Numbered from the stretch's first letter, positions 16,198-23,729 are shown. The stretch: DNA of 64,000 bases from Alloactinosynnema sp. L-07 (GCF_900070365.1 NZ_LN850107.1:434001-498000), one strand, 5' to 3'. Notes: generated from the sequence alone by a model not told the origin. Numbers and translations: made by a program.

Positions 16198-16236
16198 GGG
16201 CGGGTCACCACGGGATCAGCTCGTGGTGACCCGCCC
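16198..16236. terminator. Bidirectional terminator, 15-bp perfect stem
   Basis: GGGCGGGTCACCACG (16198-16212) pairs perfectly with CGTGGTGACCCGCCC (16222-16236) around a 9-nt loop. It lies between the plus-strand 50-residue gene and the minus-strand 31-residue ORF and would stop transcription from both sides. Confidence 0.78.
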
Positions 16237-16245
16237 GGTCGGGAG

Positions 16246-16341
16246 TCACGTACCGGAGCTGCGACCGCCGCTGGGGCTGGCGGCGCGGCGGGAGAAGACG
16301 CGGCGGACGCCCGCTGCGGCGCGGGCGAAGGCTCGACGCAT
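16246..16341 (-). CDS. Possible 31-residue arginine-rich peptide
   Basis: ATG 16341 has AAGGAG 9 nt upstream and follows the preceding stop by 6 bp; TGA is at 16246-16248. The peptide MRRAFARAAAGVRRVFSRRA is followed by a Ser/Gly-rich end. It has 8 arginines and could form an amphipathic helix. The placement and ribosome-binding site support translation. The function is unknown. Confidence 0.42.
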   Translation of the reverse strand: MRRAFARAAAGVRRVFSRRAASPSGGRSSGT

Positions 16342-16347
16342 GATCGG

Positions 16348-16776
16348 TTACTCCTTCCTGTCGGTGTCGGGTTCATCGGTGGGCATCTCGATGGCGAGGG
16401 TGCGGGCGACGGCGTAGCCGTCGAGGTATTTGTCTCCGACCGCCATCAGGCGCGCGGCGCGGAGGAACGCTTCCTTGTCCTCGCGGGTCTTGAAGCACAC
16501 GGCGAACCAGTACTCGGAGTCGGTGGCCAGGCGGAACCGGTCGTCCTCGCGTTTGGTGCGCTCGCGGAATCCTTTGGCCAAAGCGTCCAGTTCGGCCGTG
16601 GAGTCGGTCTCCAGGTCGCCGGTGTAGTCGACGTCGGCGAGTGGGTCGGGTTCGGGTTCGGCGTTGAGCTGGGCGAGAAGGTCTTCTTGGGAGGTGGGTC
16701 CGCCGATGGCTGCGCTGGCCTGGAGTTGGGCGAGTAGGTCGCCGTTCGGGTCGGCAGGCTCAGCGGGTGAGGTCAC
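16348..16776 (-). CDS. Unknown phage protein
   Basis: The protein has 142 residues from GTG 16776, overlapping the end of the PAPS-reductase-like gene by 17 bp, so probably coupled to it. The N-terminal half is acidic and low-complexity, with DLLAQLQASAAIG and DLLAQLNAEPEPDP as an internal near-repeat. The C-terminal half is a compact domain (EYWFAVCFKTREDKEAFLRAARLMAVGDKYLDGYAVARTL in part) that looks conserved. No family is recognised. Confidence 0.75.
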   Translation of the reverse strand: MTSPAEPADPNGDLLAQLQASAAIGGPTSQEDLLAQLNAEPEPDPLADVDYTGDLETDSTAELDALAKGFRERTKREDDRFRLATDSEYWFAVCFKTREDKEAFLRAARLMAVGDKYLDGYAVARTLAIEMPTDEPDTDRKE

Positions 16777-17464
16777 GGCGGAACACCTCCAGGTCGGCGA
16801 GCGGGAACCACTCCAGGACTCGGGCGTAGTCGCGTGGCGCGTTGTCCATGATCGGTTTGAGGAACCGGTAGTCGAGGCCGTCGAAGCTGCGGCCGAACCA
16901 CTCGTACTCCGGGGGCAGCGGGCAATGGTGGCGGGCGAGGGTGGCGCGGACGTCGGCGATGCGCCAGTCCCACACGATCTTGACCTTGCGGTTCGTCGTG
17001 TGGAGTGGGCCGTGGGTGACCAGGGCCATCCGCCGGTTCGGCGAGTCAGCGGCGCGCACCCCGTCGGCGTTCCACGCCCCGGGCAGGTCGAGCACGTCGC
17101 GGAGCATGTCGGCCAGTTCCTCGTAGGCGAATTCGGGGAACTGTGCGGCTTCGATGACCGCGCACCGTTCCGGGGGTTGGAATACGAATCGGTTGAGCCA
17201 GCGGATCAGCGACGGGTGTGGCAGGTTGATGATCCGCTGGCCGAAGAAGTCCTCGTAGAACTTCAGTGAGTCGGCCACGAAGCGCAGTCCCGGCACCAGG
17301 TACAGGTGATACGGCACGACGGTGATCCCGGCCTCGCGCATCGCCAGCCACGCGGCCAGGGAGTCCTTGCCGCGGGAGAAGCCGAGCAGAACCGGTTTCC
17401 CCTCGGCGGCGATGTCGGCGCGGATCTGCTCCGAGGGTGTGATCCCGTCAATGACGATCGGCAT
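16760..17464 (-). CDS. PAPS reductase-like PP-loop protein
   Basis: The protein has 234 residues from ATG 17464 (MPIVIDGITPSEQIRADI). The PP-loop SRGKDSLAAWLAM, preceded by KPVLLGF, marks the adenine-nucleotide alpha-hydrolase / PAPS reductase fold. Later conserved-looking segments are FVFQPPERCAVIEAAQF and HHCPLPPEYEWFGRSFDGLDYRFLKPI. Phages often carry such genes; possible roles are nucleic-acid thiolation or another adenylation-dependent modification, not sulfate assimilation. Cysteines occur in PPERC and HHC, but no clear four-Cys DndC cluster is seen. It lies among HNH, HTH and ParB-like genes. Confidence 0.82.
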   Translation of the reverse strand: MPIVIDGITPSEQIRADIAAEGKPVLLGFSRGKDSLAAWLAMREAGITVVPYHLYLVPGLRFVADSLKFYEDFFGQRIINLPHPSLIRWLNRFVFQPPERCAVIEAAQFPEFAYEELADMLRDVLDLPGAWNADGVRAADSPNRRMALVTHGPLHTTNRKVKIVWDWRIADVRATLARHHCPLPPEYEWFGRSFDGLDYRFLKPIMDNAPRDYARVLEWFPLADLEVFRRDLTR

Positions 17465-17512
17465 AGGCGCCTCCCGTAGAAGTGGACACCCGGGCACCGG
17501 ATGGTGCGCGAG

Positions 17513-17803
17513 TCACCGTGTGGTCGCGGTGGGCGCTGACGGGTCGGTGCGGCGGATAAGCCGCCCGACCCCGGTGTGAGACAGCGACGTGTGGTCGGCG
17601 ATGCGGCGATGTGAGGCGCCGAGCGCTTTCGCTTGCCGTATCAGGGATTCCCGCTCGCCGCGCCACGCCAGGTACTGGTCGTCGGCCTGGTCCAGGTCGG
17701 CCAGGACCGCGTGCAGGTCGTGGTCCCGGGCGGTGATCGGATCGGTCACCGGGGCCTCCCGGGGCGGCGTGGGATCGGGCGGGTCGGAAACTTGGCGGGA
17801 CAC
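17513..17803 (-). CDS. Small HTH protein
   Basis: The protein has up to 96 residues from GTG 17803; GTG 17749 (VTDPITARDHDLHAV) is the alternative. The centre (DDQYLAWRGERESLIRQAKALG) is helical. ASHRRIADHTSLSHTGVGRLIRR forms a good helix-turn-helix. Such small HTH proteins are common next to HNH and terminase genes in actinophages. The target is unknown. Confidence 0.7.
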   Translation of the reverse strand: MSRQVSDPPDPTPPREAPVTDPITARDHDLHAVLADLDQADDQYLAWRGERESLIRQAKALGASHRRIADHTSLSHTGVGRLIRRTDPSAPTATTR

Positions 17804-17887
17804 ATCCGGCCCTCAGTGGCTTGTGCACTCCTGGGCGGCTGAGGGGTGACCCCCCTGGGGTCGGCTGAGTGGTCCTCTGCGGATCGG

Positions 17888-17905
17888 TCACCCCGGGCGG
17901 GGTGA
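17888..17905. terminator. Short GC hairpin between HNH and HTH genes
   Basis: TCACCCC / GGGGTGA form a 7-bp perfect stem with a 4-nt loop in the 165-bp gap. No U-tract, so it is a weak call. Confidence 0.35.
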
Positions 17906-17968
17906 GGGCTCCGGGGGCAGGCTCACGGGTGGCCATGGCGGTGGACAGCGGCACGGCACGGGCAGGGG

Positions 17969-18382
17969 TCACGGGTGGTTCCATCCTCCCCGGGTGCGGC
18001 GGTCGGTGGCGGTGACCCGGGAATGGCAGCGGCCACACAGCCCGCGACCGCGCGCCGGGTGATCGGGGTCAAGCCCTTGGGCCACCAGTTCACGGCGGGT
18101 GAGCGGCCAGTGATCGGCCACAGTGGACGGATCGGTACACGGGTTGTCCGGGTGGTGGGGGCAGTCGGTGAGGTCACAGCGGCACCCCGGGTCACGGTCC
18201 AGCACAGCGGGACGGAAGCGGGATCGGTGATGGCCGGTGTAGCCCCGGTCTGCGGAGGTGCCCCCGGCGCGGCGGGCGCGGCCACGGCAGGCCGGACACC
18301 GGCCGGTGCGGGTCAGGTTCGGGCACCCCGGGCGCGAGCACGGACGGGCGGCACGGGCAGGCACAGCGGACCACCTCGGCAT
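17969..18382 (-). CDS. HNH endonuclease
   Basis: The protein has 137 residues from ATG 18382 (MPRWSAVPARAARPCSRPGC); ATG 18403 is an alternative. A Cys pair (CPNLTRTGRCPAC) precedes the nuclease part, with DRDPGCRCDLTDCPHH, STVADHWPL (the HNH His region), LDPDHPARGRGLCGRCHSRVTATDRRTR. This matches the HNH family of HK97-type phages, in which an HNH protein assists terminase cleavage at cos. Here it is separated from the terminase by the PAPS-reductase block. A strong hairpin lies directly upstream. Confidence 0.88.
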   Translation of the reverse strand: MPRWSAVPARAARPCSRPGCPNLTRTGRCPACRGRARRAGGTSADRGYTGHHRSRFRPAVLDRDPGCRCDLTDCPHHPDNPCTDPSTVADHWPLTRRELVAQGLDPDHPARGRGLCGRCHSRVTATDRRTRGGWNHP

Positions 18383-18405
18383 CCTCGGCAGGCATCCGGG
18401 CATGG

Positions 18406-18441
18406 GCACAGCCCCCACACCGGTCGGTGCGGGGGCTGTGC
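18406..18441 (-). terminator. Strong hairpin upstream of HNH gene
   Basis: GCACAGCCCCC (18406-18416) pairs with GGGGGCTGTGC (18431-18441), and CACCG/CGGTG extends the stem inside to a 2-nt loop. It lies 12 bp after the 51-residue gene and overlaps the possible upstream HNH start, so it may act as an attenuator. Confidence 0.6.
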
Positions 18442-18453
18442 GGCGGTCGGTGT

Positions 18454-18609
18454 TCAGCGGGTCCACGGTTCGGGCAGGAATCCACCGGAGGACAGCCACC
18501 GGTCAAGGCCGGTGATCAGCTCTTTGAGCATGTCGAATTCGTGGAAGTCCTCGTCCGGGTTGTCTTTGCACAGGTCCCGGATCTGGGTGAGTGCGGCGTT
18601 CGGGTCCAT
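18454..18609 (-). CDS. 51-residue phage protein coupled to DUF932
   Basis: ATG 18609 overlaps the DUF932 stop (ATGA 18606-18609 region), and TGA is at 18454-18456. The sequence opens MDPNAALTQIRDLCKDNPDE and ends LSSGGFLPEPWTR; the helix in between is acidic (DFHEFDMLKELITGLDRW). The coupling and codon pattern support a real gene. The family is unknown, but similar short acidic proteins follow DUF932 genes in actinophages, as far as I recall. Confidence 0.68.
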   Translation of the reverse strand: MDPNAALTQIRDLCKDNPDEDFHEFDMLKELITGLDRWLSSGGFLPEPWTR

Positions 18610-19736
18610 CAGCCGGCCACCTGAAAGAGCTTGAACGCCTGGTGCTTGACGTCTCGGCCCCGGCCCAGCATGGCCCGTTCGGCGCGGATGCGGGCGGCAT
18701 CGGGGGCCTCTCCCCGGACCGGGGCGAAGTGGTCGACGTACTCGGCGATGGTCTGGAATCCGGTCCAGTGGTTTCCCCGGTTGCCCTTGCGGATGTTGGA
18801 GTTGGTGTCCCCCTTGAAGATGGACAGCAGCTCCGTGGTCAACTGGTCGTCGCGGTCTTTGACGTCACCGCGCGCGTCGTCGGCGGGTTTGGGCCAGATC
18901 TCTCGGCACAGTGCCTCGAACTTTTTGATCGCCAGCGTCTCTTTGATCATCTTCTCGGCTTCGGCGTGGAACGCGTCGGCGTAGTCGAAGGTGATCTTGA
19001 GGGCTTCCCGGGCCTCGGCCACCCGGGCCGGGGCGGACGGGGAGTGGCGGAATGCCCACCGGGACTGGTGGTGTCCCAGTGCGGCGGCTTGGGTGTTGGC
19101 ACACACCACCCGGACCGGTGTCACCAGGAACTCACTGGACCGGCCCGGTTGGAAGTAGTTCAGCCCCGCCAGGTTCAGCTCGATCTGATCGACCCCACCG
19201 ACGAGGATGCCCTTGGGCAGGCGGGCGGTGATGAAGGTGTCCAGCCCGCCCCGCAACGATCCGGCGGTGTCGATGATCGCCCCGGACTGGTCGAGGATGG
19301 CGGCCAGGGTCTCACCCATCAGCTCATTGCTGATCGGGGTGTAGTCGAGCCCCCCGGCGGAGAGGACTTCCGGCTTCCCGGTGAAGGGGGAGGTGCGGAC
19401 CACGGCCCGGTGGTGCGGCACCCCGAGCGGGATCTCGGTGTCGAACGCGTCGACCACGCGGCCCGCGTCGGTGGTCTCCCCATCCTCCATGCCGGTCGGG
19501 CACAGGTCATCATGCGGCTTGCCCAGGTCCACGGCACAGTCACGGCACTGGGTACCGGGAACGGCGGCCATGAGCGGCACCATGCGGACATCCCAGTTGT
19601 CCAGCTTGGCCATGGACAGGGCATCGGCTACGGACATCGGCCCATCGGCCACGGTGCCCAACCGGTGCCAGGCGGGGGTATTGGCGGACACAAAGGCGGC
19701 AGTCCCATCCTGCCCAATCTCAAGTTCATGAGCCAT
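18609..19736 (-). CDS. DUF932 phage/plasmid-like protein
   Basis: The protein has 375 residues from ATG 19736 (MAHELEIGQDGTAAFVSANTPAWHRLG). The opening with AWHRLGTVADGPMSVADAL is diagnostic of the DUF932 / TIGR03299 family of phage and plasmid proteins. A CRDC...DLC pair occurs at about residues 68-83. Later blocks include VVCANTQAAALGHHQSRWAFRHS and WTGFQTIAEYVDHFAPVRG. The biochemical role is unknown, and such genes tend to lie near replication or modification genes. It is the first gene of its operon, with a promoter and palindrome just upstream. Confidence 0.9.
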   Translation of the reverse strand: MAHELEIGQDGTAAFVSANTPAWHRLGTVADGPMSVADALSMAKLDNWDVRMVPLMAAVPGTQCRDCAVDLGKPHDDLCPTGMEDGETTDAGRVVDAFDTEIPLGVPHHRAVVRTSPFTGKPEVLSAGGLDYTPISNELMGETLAAILDQSGAIIDTAGSLRGGLDTFITARLPKGILVGGVDQIELNLAGLNYFQPGRSSEFLVTPVRVVCANTQAAALGHHQSRWAFRHSPSAPARVAEAREALKITFDYADAFHAEAEKMIKETLAIKKFEALCREIWPKPADDARGDVKDRDDQLTTELLSIFKGDTNSNIRKGNRGNHWTGFQTIAEYVDHFAPVRGEAPDAARIRAERAMLGRGRDVKHQAFKLFQVAG

Positions 19737-19792
19737 GACGGTAGAAACCCTTCCAATCGGGGGTGCCCATCCGGTGATTCCGGGGGCTGTGA

Positions 19793-19811
19793 GTGTTGCG
19801 GTTGGCAACAC
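19793..19811. promoter_or_regulatory. Operator-like palindrome at the DUF932 start site
   Basis: GTGTTGC (19793-19799) and GCAACAC (19805-19811) are perfect 7-bp arms around GGTTG. They cover the predicted transcription start of the promoter listed next, a classical repressor position. Confidence 0.55.
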
Positions 19812-19813
19812 CC

Positions 19814-19841
19814 AATCTACCGGTCTGACTGCCCTTGTCCA
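19814..19841 (-). promoter_or_regulatory. Promoter of the DUF932 operon
   Basis: On the minus strand TGGACA (19841-19836) is followed after 16 bp by TAGATT (19819-19814), close to the -35/-10 consensus. The predicted start is near 19807, giving a leader of about 70 nt with GGAAGGG before ATG 19736. Confidence 0.6.
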
Positions 19842-19948
19842 CCATTTTTGGAAGGCAATTCGGCGGTTCACACGAATAGTCTATCGATTCACTATTGATC
19901 AGCCGCGTGTATTTCGCTGACCCGAATTCGGGGTGTCGTGGAAATGCA

Positions 19949-19978
19949 AAGCGGGCTCGGCTGTCGCCGAGCCCGCTT
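19949..19978 (-). terminator. Intrinsic terminator ending the upstream early operon
   Basis: AAGCGGGCTCGGC and GCCGAGCCCGCTT form a perfect 13-bp stem with a 4-nt loop (19949-19978). On the minus strand it is followed by TGCATTTCC. It separates the 20,026-22,515 gene block from the DUF932 operon. Confidence 0.75.
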
Positions 19979-20025
19979 GCTGATCCATTCGATTTCAGCG
20001 CCAACCGCAACCGAAAGGGTCGTCC

Positions 20026-20238
20026 TCAGTGTGCCGGGTCGGTCCCGATGGTGTCGAGGTCGTCGTCGGGGTCGAGTTCGGCGGTGAGGCGGGTGATCGC
20101 CGTGAGGCGCTGGCGACCGAGTTCGCTCTCGGCGTCGGTGCTGCCCAGTGCGATCACGTGGCGGGTGGCGACGGCGGCTGCGGTGGTGAGTACCCATTGG
20201 ATGGCGGGGACGTCGGCGTCGGGGATCTCGATGAGCAT
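20026..20238 (-). CDS. Small unknown phage protein
   Basis: The protein has 70 residues (MLIEIPDADVPAIQWVLTTAAAVATRH...), with GGGAGG 8 nt before ATG 20238. It is acidic at the C-terminus (AELDPDDDLDTIGTDPAH), probably with two helices. It is the last gene before the 13-bp terminator. No family is recognised. Confidence 0.68.
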   Translation of the reverse strand: MLIEIPDADVPAIQWVLTTAAAVATRHVIALGSTDAESELGRQRLTAITRLTAELDPDDDLDTIGTDPAH

Positions 20239-20254
20239 GGCGTGGTCCTCCCGG

Positions 20255-20662
20255 TCAGGGGTAGGGGATCCGGGCGGCGCGTTCGGTGTCGGCGCGCAGC
20301 ACCAGGGCGGGTAGGTGGGTGCGGCCTTCGCGTAGGGCGCGGTAGACCCGGTGCCAGCCGTCGATGACTACGGCGCCGAGCTGGTCGCCGTGGTGTTCCA
20401 GGGAGGCGACCAGCACGGGTCGGGACAGGTCGGTGGTCATGGCGTACTCGGTGTCGACCAGGACCCGGATGAGGCGGATTGTGTCGGGCGGGTCGGGCGT
20501 GAGCGGCAGGAACTGCTCCAGGCCGACGATTCCGGCCGCCGGGGTGAAGTCGGCGGCCGAGGGGTCGGCGGCGATCAGCTCGGCTGCCCGGGTGATGCAC
20601 CAGCGGAACGCGGCGAAGTGGAACACCTGACAGTCCCGGTGGGTGGGCGGGTGCGTGGTCAT
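20255..20662 (-). CDS. ParB-like N-terminal domain protein
   Basis: The protein has 135 residues from ATG 20662, coupled to the upstream gene by ATGA. The C-terminal half contains LGAVVIDGWHRVYRALREGRTHLPALVLRADT, matching the ParB/Srx-type motif (V-DG-HR with a following helix and strand). The N-terminal half (CQVFHFAAFRWCITRAAELIAADPS) is not recognised. Small ParB-like proteins in phages act as nucleases, CTP-switch proteins or modification partners. The pairing with a PAPS-reductase-like gene in the same prophage may be meaningful. Confidence 0.65.
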   Translation of the reverse strand: MTTHPPTHRDCQVFHFAAFRWCITRAAELIAADPSAADFTPAAGIVGLEQFLPLTPDPPDTIRLIRVLVDTEYAMTTDLSRPVLVASLEHHGDQLGAVVIDGWHRVYRALREGRTHLPALVLRADTERAARIPYP

Positions 20663-21342
20663 GAGTCCCACCGGAGTTGTTCGGCGATCTCCAGCGCGGT
20701 CGCGACCGCATCGGGGTCGGCGGCGAACTCCTCGGGCGGCATGGCGGCCAGGCGCAGGCAGTCACGCTCCAGCCGTTGCGCGCCCAGCTCGGAGCCGGGT
20801 TCGCGGTAGGGCGGCGGCTCTGTGCCGTAGAGGCGTTGGTGGACCACGATTCTGGCCTGCTCGAACCTCATCGCGGGCTCGTCGGGCGGGATGGGCGCGG
20901 GTGGGATGGGGCGGATGGGGCCGTTGATGGCGGCGCGGAGCGTGCGGTGCACGGCGCGCAGGTTGTGTTCCTGCTTGGCGGTGGCGGTGGTGCCGTGGAG
21001 GTGTTCGTGGGCGCTCAGGGAGCGGCGCAGCAGGATGTTCCACCTGTTGGCGCCGATCATCAGCGCGCAGGTTGGGCAGGCGGCCCAGTCGCCGAGGCTG
21101 TGGGCTGCGGGTGTGTTGGGGGCGGTGAAGTCGCTTGCGGGCACGATGAACTGGGCGGTCGCGGTGGTGCAGAAGTCGCAGCGGCCCCGCCAGTGCGGCG
21201 GTGCCTCGACTGGGGCCACCGGGTGGTCGTCGGGGTCGATGGGGCTGTGGGCGAAGGAGACCCCGGATGCGGTGGCCATCCGGTGCAGCGACCGGTCGCA
21301 CACCTGGCAGATGATCACGGGCAGAGGCGTGGGCTCGGTCAT
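20659..21342 (-). CDS. Cys-rich (zinc-binding) phage protein, unknown
   Basis: The protein has 227 residues starting MTEPTPLPVIICQVCDRSLHRM. Three CxxC pairs (CQVC, CDFC, CPTC) suggest zinc ribbons in the first 100 residues. The C-terminal part is helical (MRFEQARIVVHQRLYG, LRLAAMPPEEFAADPDAVATALEIAEQLRW). It is linked by 4-bp ATGA overlaps to both neighbours. The family is unknown; a nucleic-acid-binding role is possible. Confidence 0.75.
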   Translation of the reverse strand: MTEPTPLPVIICQVCDRSLHRMATASGVSFAHSPIDPDDHPVAPVEAPPHWRGRCDFCTTATAQFIVPASDFTAPNTPAAHSLGDWAACPTCALMIGANRWNILLRRSLSAHEHLHGTTATAKQEHNLRAVHRTLRAAINGPIRPIPPAPIPPDEPAMRFEQARIVVHQRLYGTEPPPYREPGSELGAQRLERDCLRLAAMPPEEFAADPDAVATALEIAEQLRWDS

Positions 21343-21629
21343 CGTTGGCCGCCGTGTTCGGCGATCAGGTCGCGGGCACGGTTGGAGTCGATCGGCACGA
21401 TGTCGGGGCCGCGGACACCCTCCCCGCCGGAGTACAGCTCGGCGTGCCGGTCACACCAGGGCTCCTGGTACTCGGCGTCGAGGATCGTGCCGATCTCCCC
21501 GCACGCGGTGTCGGTGCAGGAGGCGCAGGACTCGCAGATCCCGTCCCCGACCGTCTCGACCTGGCCCAGGTGGACCAGGACCGCCACGGCCGGCGTGTCG
21601 TCGTTGCTACAGGTGATCTGCGCGTTCAC
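21339..21629 (-). CDS. Small Cys-rich phage protein
   Basis: The protein has 96 residues from GTG 21629, which overlaps the upstream TGA (GTGA). The middle holds GICESCASCTDTACGEIGTILDAEYQEPWCDRHAELY, with six cysteines and one His, consistent with a small zinc- or metal-binding fold. The remaining sequence is not recognised. It lies inside a run of six overlapping genes, so it is co-translated with them. Confidence 0.72.
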   Translation of the reverse strand: MNAQITCSNDDTPAVAVLVHLGQVETVGDGICESCASCTDTACGEIGTILDAEYQEPWCDRHAELYSGGEGVRGPDIVPIDSNRARDLIAEHGGQR

Positions 21630-22009
21630 TGGCCTGCCTTCGCTCGGAGCGGGTGATGGATGACGCCCTCGGGAGGGCAGTACGGGGCACGCCAGACGTC
21701 CTCGGGGAGAAGGACCACCCGGTACCGGTGCCACAGCTCGCCCGAGTCCTTGCGCGGCATGTGTCGACGCATCAGCGCGCTCACGGTGTCGCGGAACCGG
21801 ATCGACTCCGGGCTCTCATCGGTGCCGCCACCGGGGCCGAAGAGGTGCTCGTCGGTGAGACCACCGATCGACACGGTCACCGTGTCGGGCTCGATCGCGC
21901 ACGTGATCACCACGATGTCCTCGGGCATGTGCCCGTCCGTGCGGGCGGCCAGCAGCGCCTCGTGGGCCGCGGTGGCGGTCTCCAACACGCTCGGCGTCGT
22001 CTCGGCCAT
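21626..22009 (-). CDS. Unknown phage protein
   Basis: The protein has 127 residues from ATG 22009 (MAETTPSVLETATAAHEALLAARTDG). The ATG shares its A with the preceding TGA (TGATG). A beta-rich middle (DIVVITCAIEPDTVTVSIGGL) is followed by FRDTVSALMRRHMPRKDSGELWHRYRVVLLPEDVWRAPYCPPEG. No family is recognised. Codon usage is the same as in the neighbours. Confidence 0.72.
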   Translation of the reverse strand: MAETTPSVLETATAAHEALLAARTDGHMPEDIVVITCAIEPDTVTVSIGGLTDEHLFGPGGGTDESPESIRFRDTVSALMRRHMPRKDSGELWHRYRVVLLPEDVWRAPYCPPEGVIHHPLRAKAGQ

Positions 22010-22515
22010 CACAGCACCACCCGGGCGAACAGGCCGTTCAGCTTCTCGCCGAGGCGGCGCAGGCGGCGGGTGATCGGGTGGCGCAGGTGGTAGCGGCGGA
22101 CGCTGACTTTGCCGGGGGTGTGGGTGTTGCGCTCGAACTCTCGCAGGATGATCACGTTCGGGCCGACGAACCGGGAGACGCAGGGCCGGTGCAGGTTGTA
22201 CCGGTCGATCCAGTCGGTGACGTAGGCGATCAGCTCGTTGGTGCTCTCGGCGCTTTCCAGGTCCGCCGGCGGGAGTCCGTGGACGTTGACGTCGATGATC
22301 CACGGCGCGGCGATCTCGTAGCGGTACACCGTCGCGGAGAACAGCAACCCGAACTGCTCGGGCAGCTCGTCCATCAGCAGCCGCGCCAGCCCCGGCACAC
22401 TCAGGTGCTCGGTCTCGGCGTAGTTCGCGCCGACCGTCGTGTTCGCGTCCGATTCCGCCAACCGCGGCGGCATGTGAGGCGGAATGCCCCGGTGTCTTCT
22501 CCAGATGCCCAGCAT
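22009..22515 (-). CDS. Unknown phage protein, first gene of the 22.5-20.0 kb operon
   Basis: The protein has 168 residues from ATG 22515, with GGGAGG 10 nt upstream. N-terminal residues are basic. The middle (LSVPGLARLLMDELPEQFGLLFSATVYRYEIAAPWIIDVNVHGLPPAD in part) alternates helix and strand. The C-terminus is very basic (KVSVRRYHLRHPITRRLRRLGEKLNGLF), suggesting nucleic-acid contact. It is followed by coupled genes down to 20,026. No family is recognised. Confidence 0.72.
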   Translation of the reverse strand: MLGIWRRHRGIPPHMPPRLAESDANTTVGANYAETEHLSVPGLARLLMDELPEQFGLLFSATVYRYEIAAPWIIDVNVHGLPPADLESAESTNELIAYVTDWIDRYNLHRPCVSRFVGPNVIILREFERNTHTPGKVSVRRYHLRHPITRRLRRLGEKLNGLFARVVL

Positions 22516-22961
22516 GAGGGAATTTCCTCCCAGTGAGAGACGGGTCCCCTACGGCCCATTCAAGAGCCATTCGGTAGGGGAATTTGCCTCTCCATGCTGT
22601 GTCAGGAATTCGGAAATGGGCAAGCATTATTAATGCAATACACATCACCGTTCGACGAATGAAATCCGCGGCATTCCTCTATTTGGCAATTCTTGGCGTG
22701 ACGCCATTTCTTGATGCCGGATTTTGGGCGACGTTTCGCATGGTGTGCGGGCGACTCGGCGGCGGCGAGTCGTAGCCGGTGAGTTGGGGAGGGTGGCGGC
22801 TCGCTCGGCAGCGCGCGCCGGGCCGCCCGCACGACGAAGCCTCGCCGCGGTCGCGACGAGGGCTCCTGGGGGTTGTTGGTCTCGACGGGCGATAGGCACA
22901 GCTCCGCCGAGCCCGACCAGTATGCGGTGGCGGCGATCATCCTGTCAACACATCACCGGAT
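22516..22961. other. Intergenic region between two early operons
   Basis: This 446-bp stretch has higher AT content around 22,600-22,720. It carries an inverted repeat CCCCTAC (22546-22552) / GTAGGGG (22574-22580) in the leader of the 22,515 gene. On the minus strand a 112-codon open frame exists (22602-22940), but it has weak coding character and no clear ribosome-binding site. I expect the promoter of the downstream operon to be here but could not identify it with confidence. Confidence 0.5.
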
Positions 22962-23729
22962 CTATTCGCAGTCGATCGCCAGGACCTCTTTCTGCTGTTG
23001 GGCGATGAGGGCGCCGAGGTGGGTCCAGGTGTCGAGTCCCCAGCGGGTGTCGCAGGCGGCGCACACGGCCTCGGCGCGGTCGGGGTCGATGAACAGTGCG
23101 GCCTGCCGGACCCAGTCGGCTTCCTCGGTCGACCACACCAGCACGGTGGTCTCCCGGCAGACGGGGCAGGCGTTGCCGCGCAGCCGGTAGCGCGGGGGCG
23201 GGTCGAGCACGGCGCGGGCGGCGTCGGCCCAGTGCTGGGCGCGGGTGGCGGCGTAGGCGAGGTAGTCCACGTCGTGGAGTTGCCAGTGTTCGGCGTGCGA
23301 CGCCCAGGTGTGGACCTGTGTGGACAGTCGGGTGCGCGGGCCGGGGCCGAACACGTTGTGCCCCAACGCCGCGAGCGCGGAGCGCATCTCGGTGCCAATG
23401 TCGGCGACGACCGCCAGGGCGTTGAGCGCGGCAGGGGGCCTGGACCCCGTCGTGCCCCCGCCCGCGCCGCCGCGGTCCCCGCCGGGGCGAGTCGCCTCCA
23501 CCAGCTGGTCCAGCAGACACGGGGCCACCGCCCGTTCGACCGCGCCGGACTCACGGGTGATGGTGCCGACCCCGGGCGAGGTGAGCTGGTCGACAGCGGC
23601 GTCGAACGCCAACCGCGCCGCCACAGGGTCGACCGGCGGCATGGTCGCGGGGACGGCCTGGTCCTCGACGAGCCGGTCGTGCACCCCGTACCCGTCGTCC
23701 AGGTCGAGCCTGTGCAGGGTGCGGGTCAT
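22962..23729 (-). CDS. Zinc-ribbon phage protein, unknown
   Basis: The protein has 255 residues from ATG 23729 (MTRTLHRLDLDDGYGVHDRL), coupled to the upstream gene by ATGA. The N-terminal two thirds are helical and Ala-rich (NALAVVADIGTEMRSALAALGHNVFGPG). The C-terminal third has CPVCRETTVLVWSTEE and CAACDTRWGLDTW, a classic zinc ribbon with two CxxC pairs. Homologous-looking proteins accompany replication initiators in many actinophages. The role is unknown, possibly nucleic-acid binding. Last gene of the replication operon. Confidence 0.78.
   Translation of the reverse strand: MTRTLHRLDLDDGYGVHDRLVEDQAVPATMPPVDPVAARLAFDAAVDQLTSPGVGTITRESGAVERAVAPCLLDQLVEATRPGGDRGGAGGGTTGSRPPAALNALAVVADIGTEMRSALAALGHNVFGPGPRTRLSTQVHTWASHAEHWQLHDVDYLAYAATRAQHWADAARAVLDPPPRYRLRGNACPVCRETTVLVWSTEEADWVRQAALFIDPDRAEAVCAACDTRWGLDTWTHLGALIAQQQKEVLAIDCE

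Noticed and set aside
22602..22940. 112-codon minus-strand open frame between early operons
   Set aside because: No good start signal, and the region has AT-rich regulatory character; listed only as intergenic.
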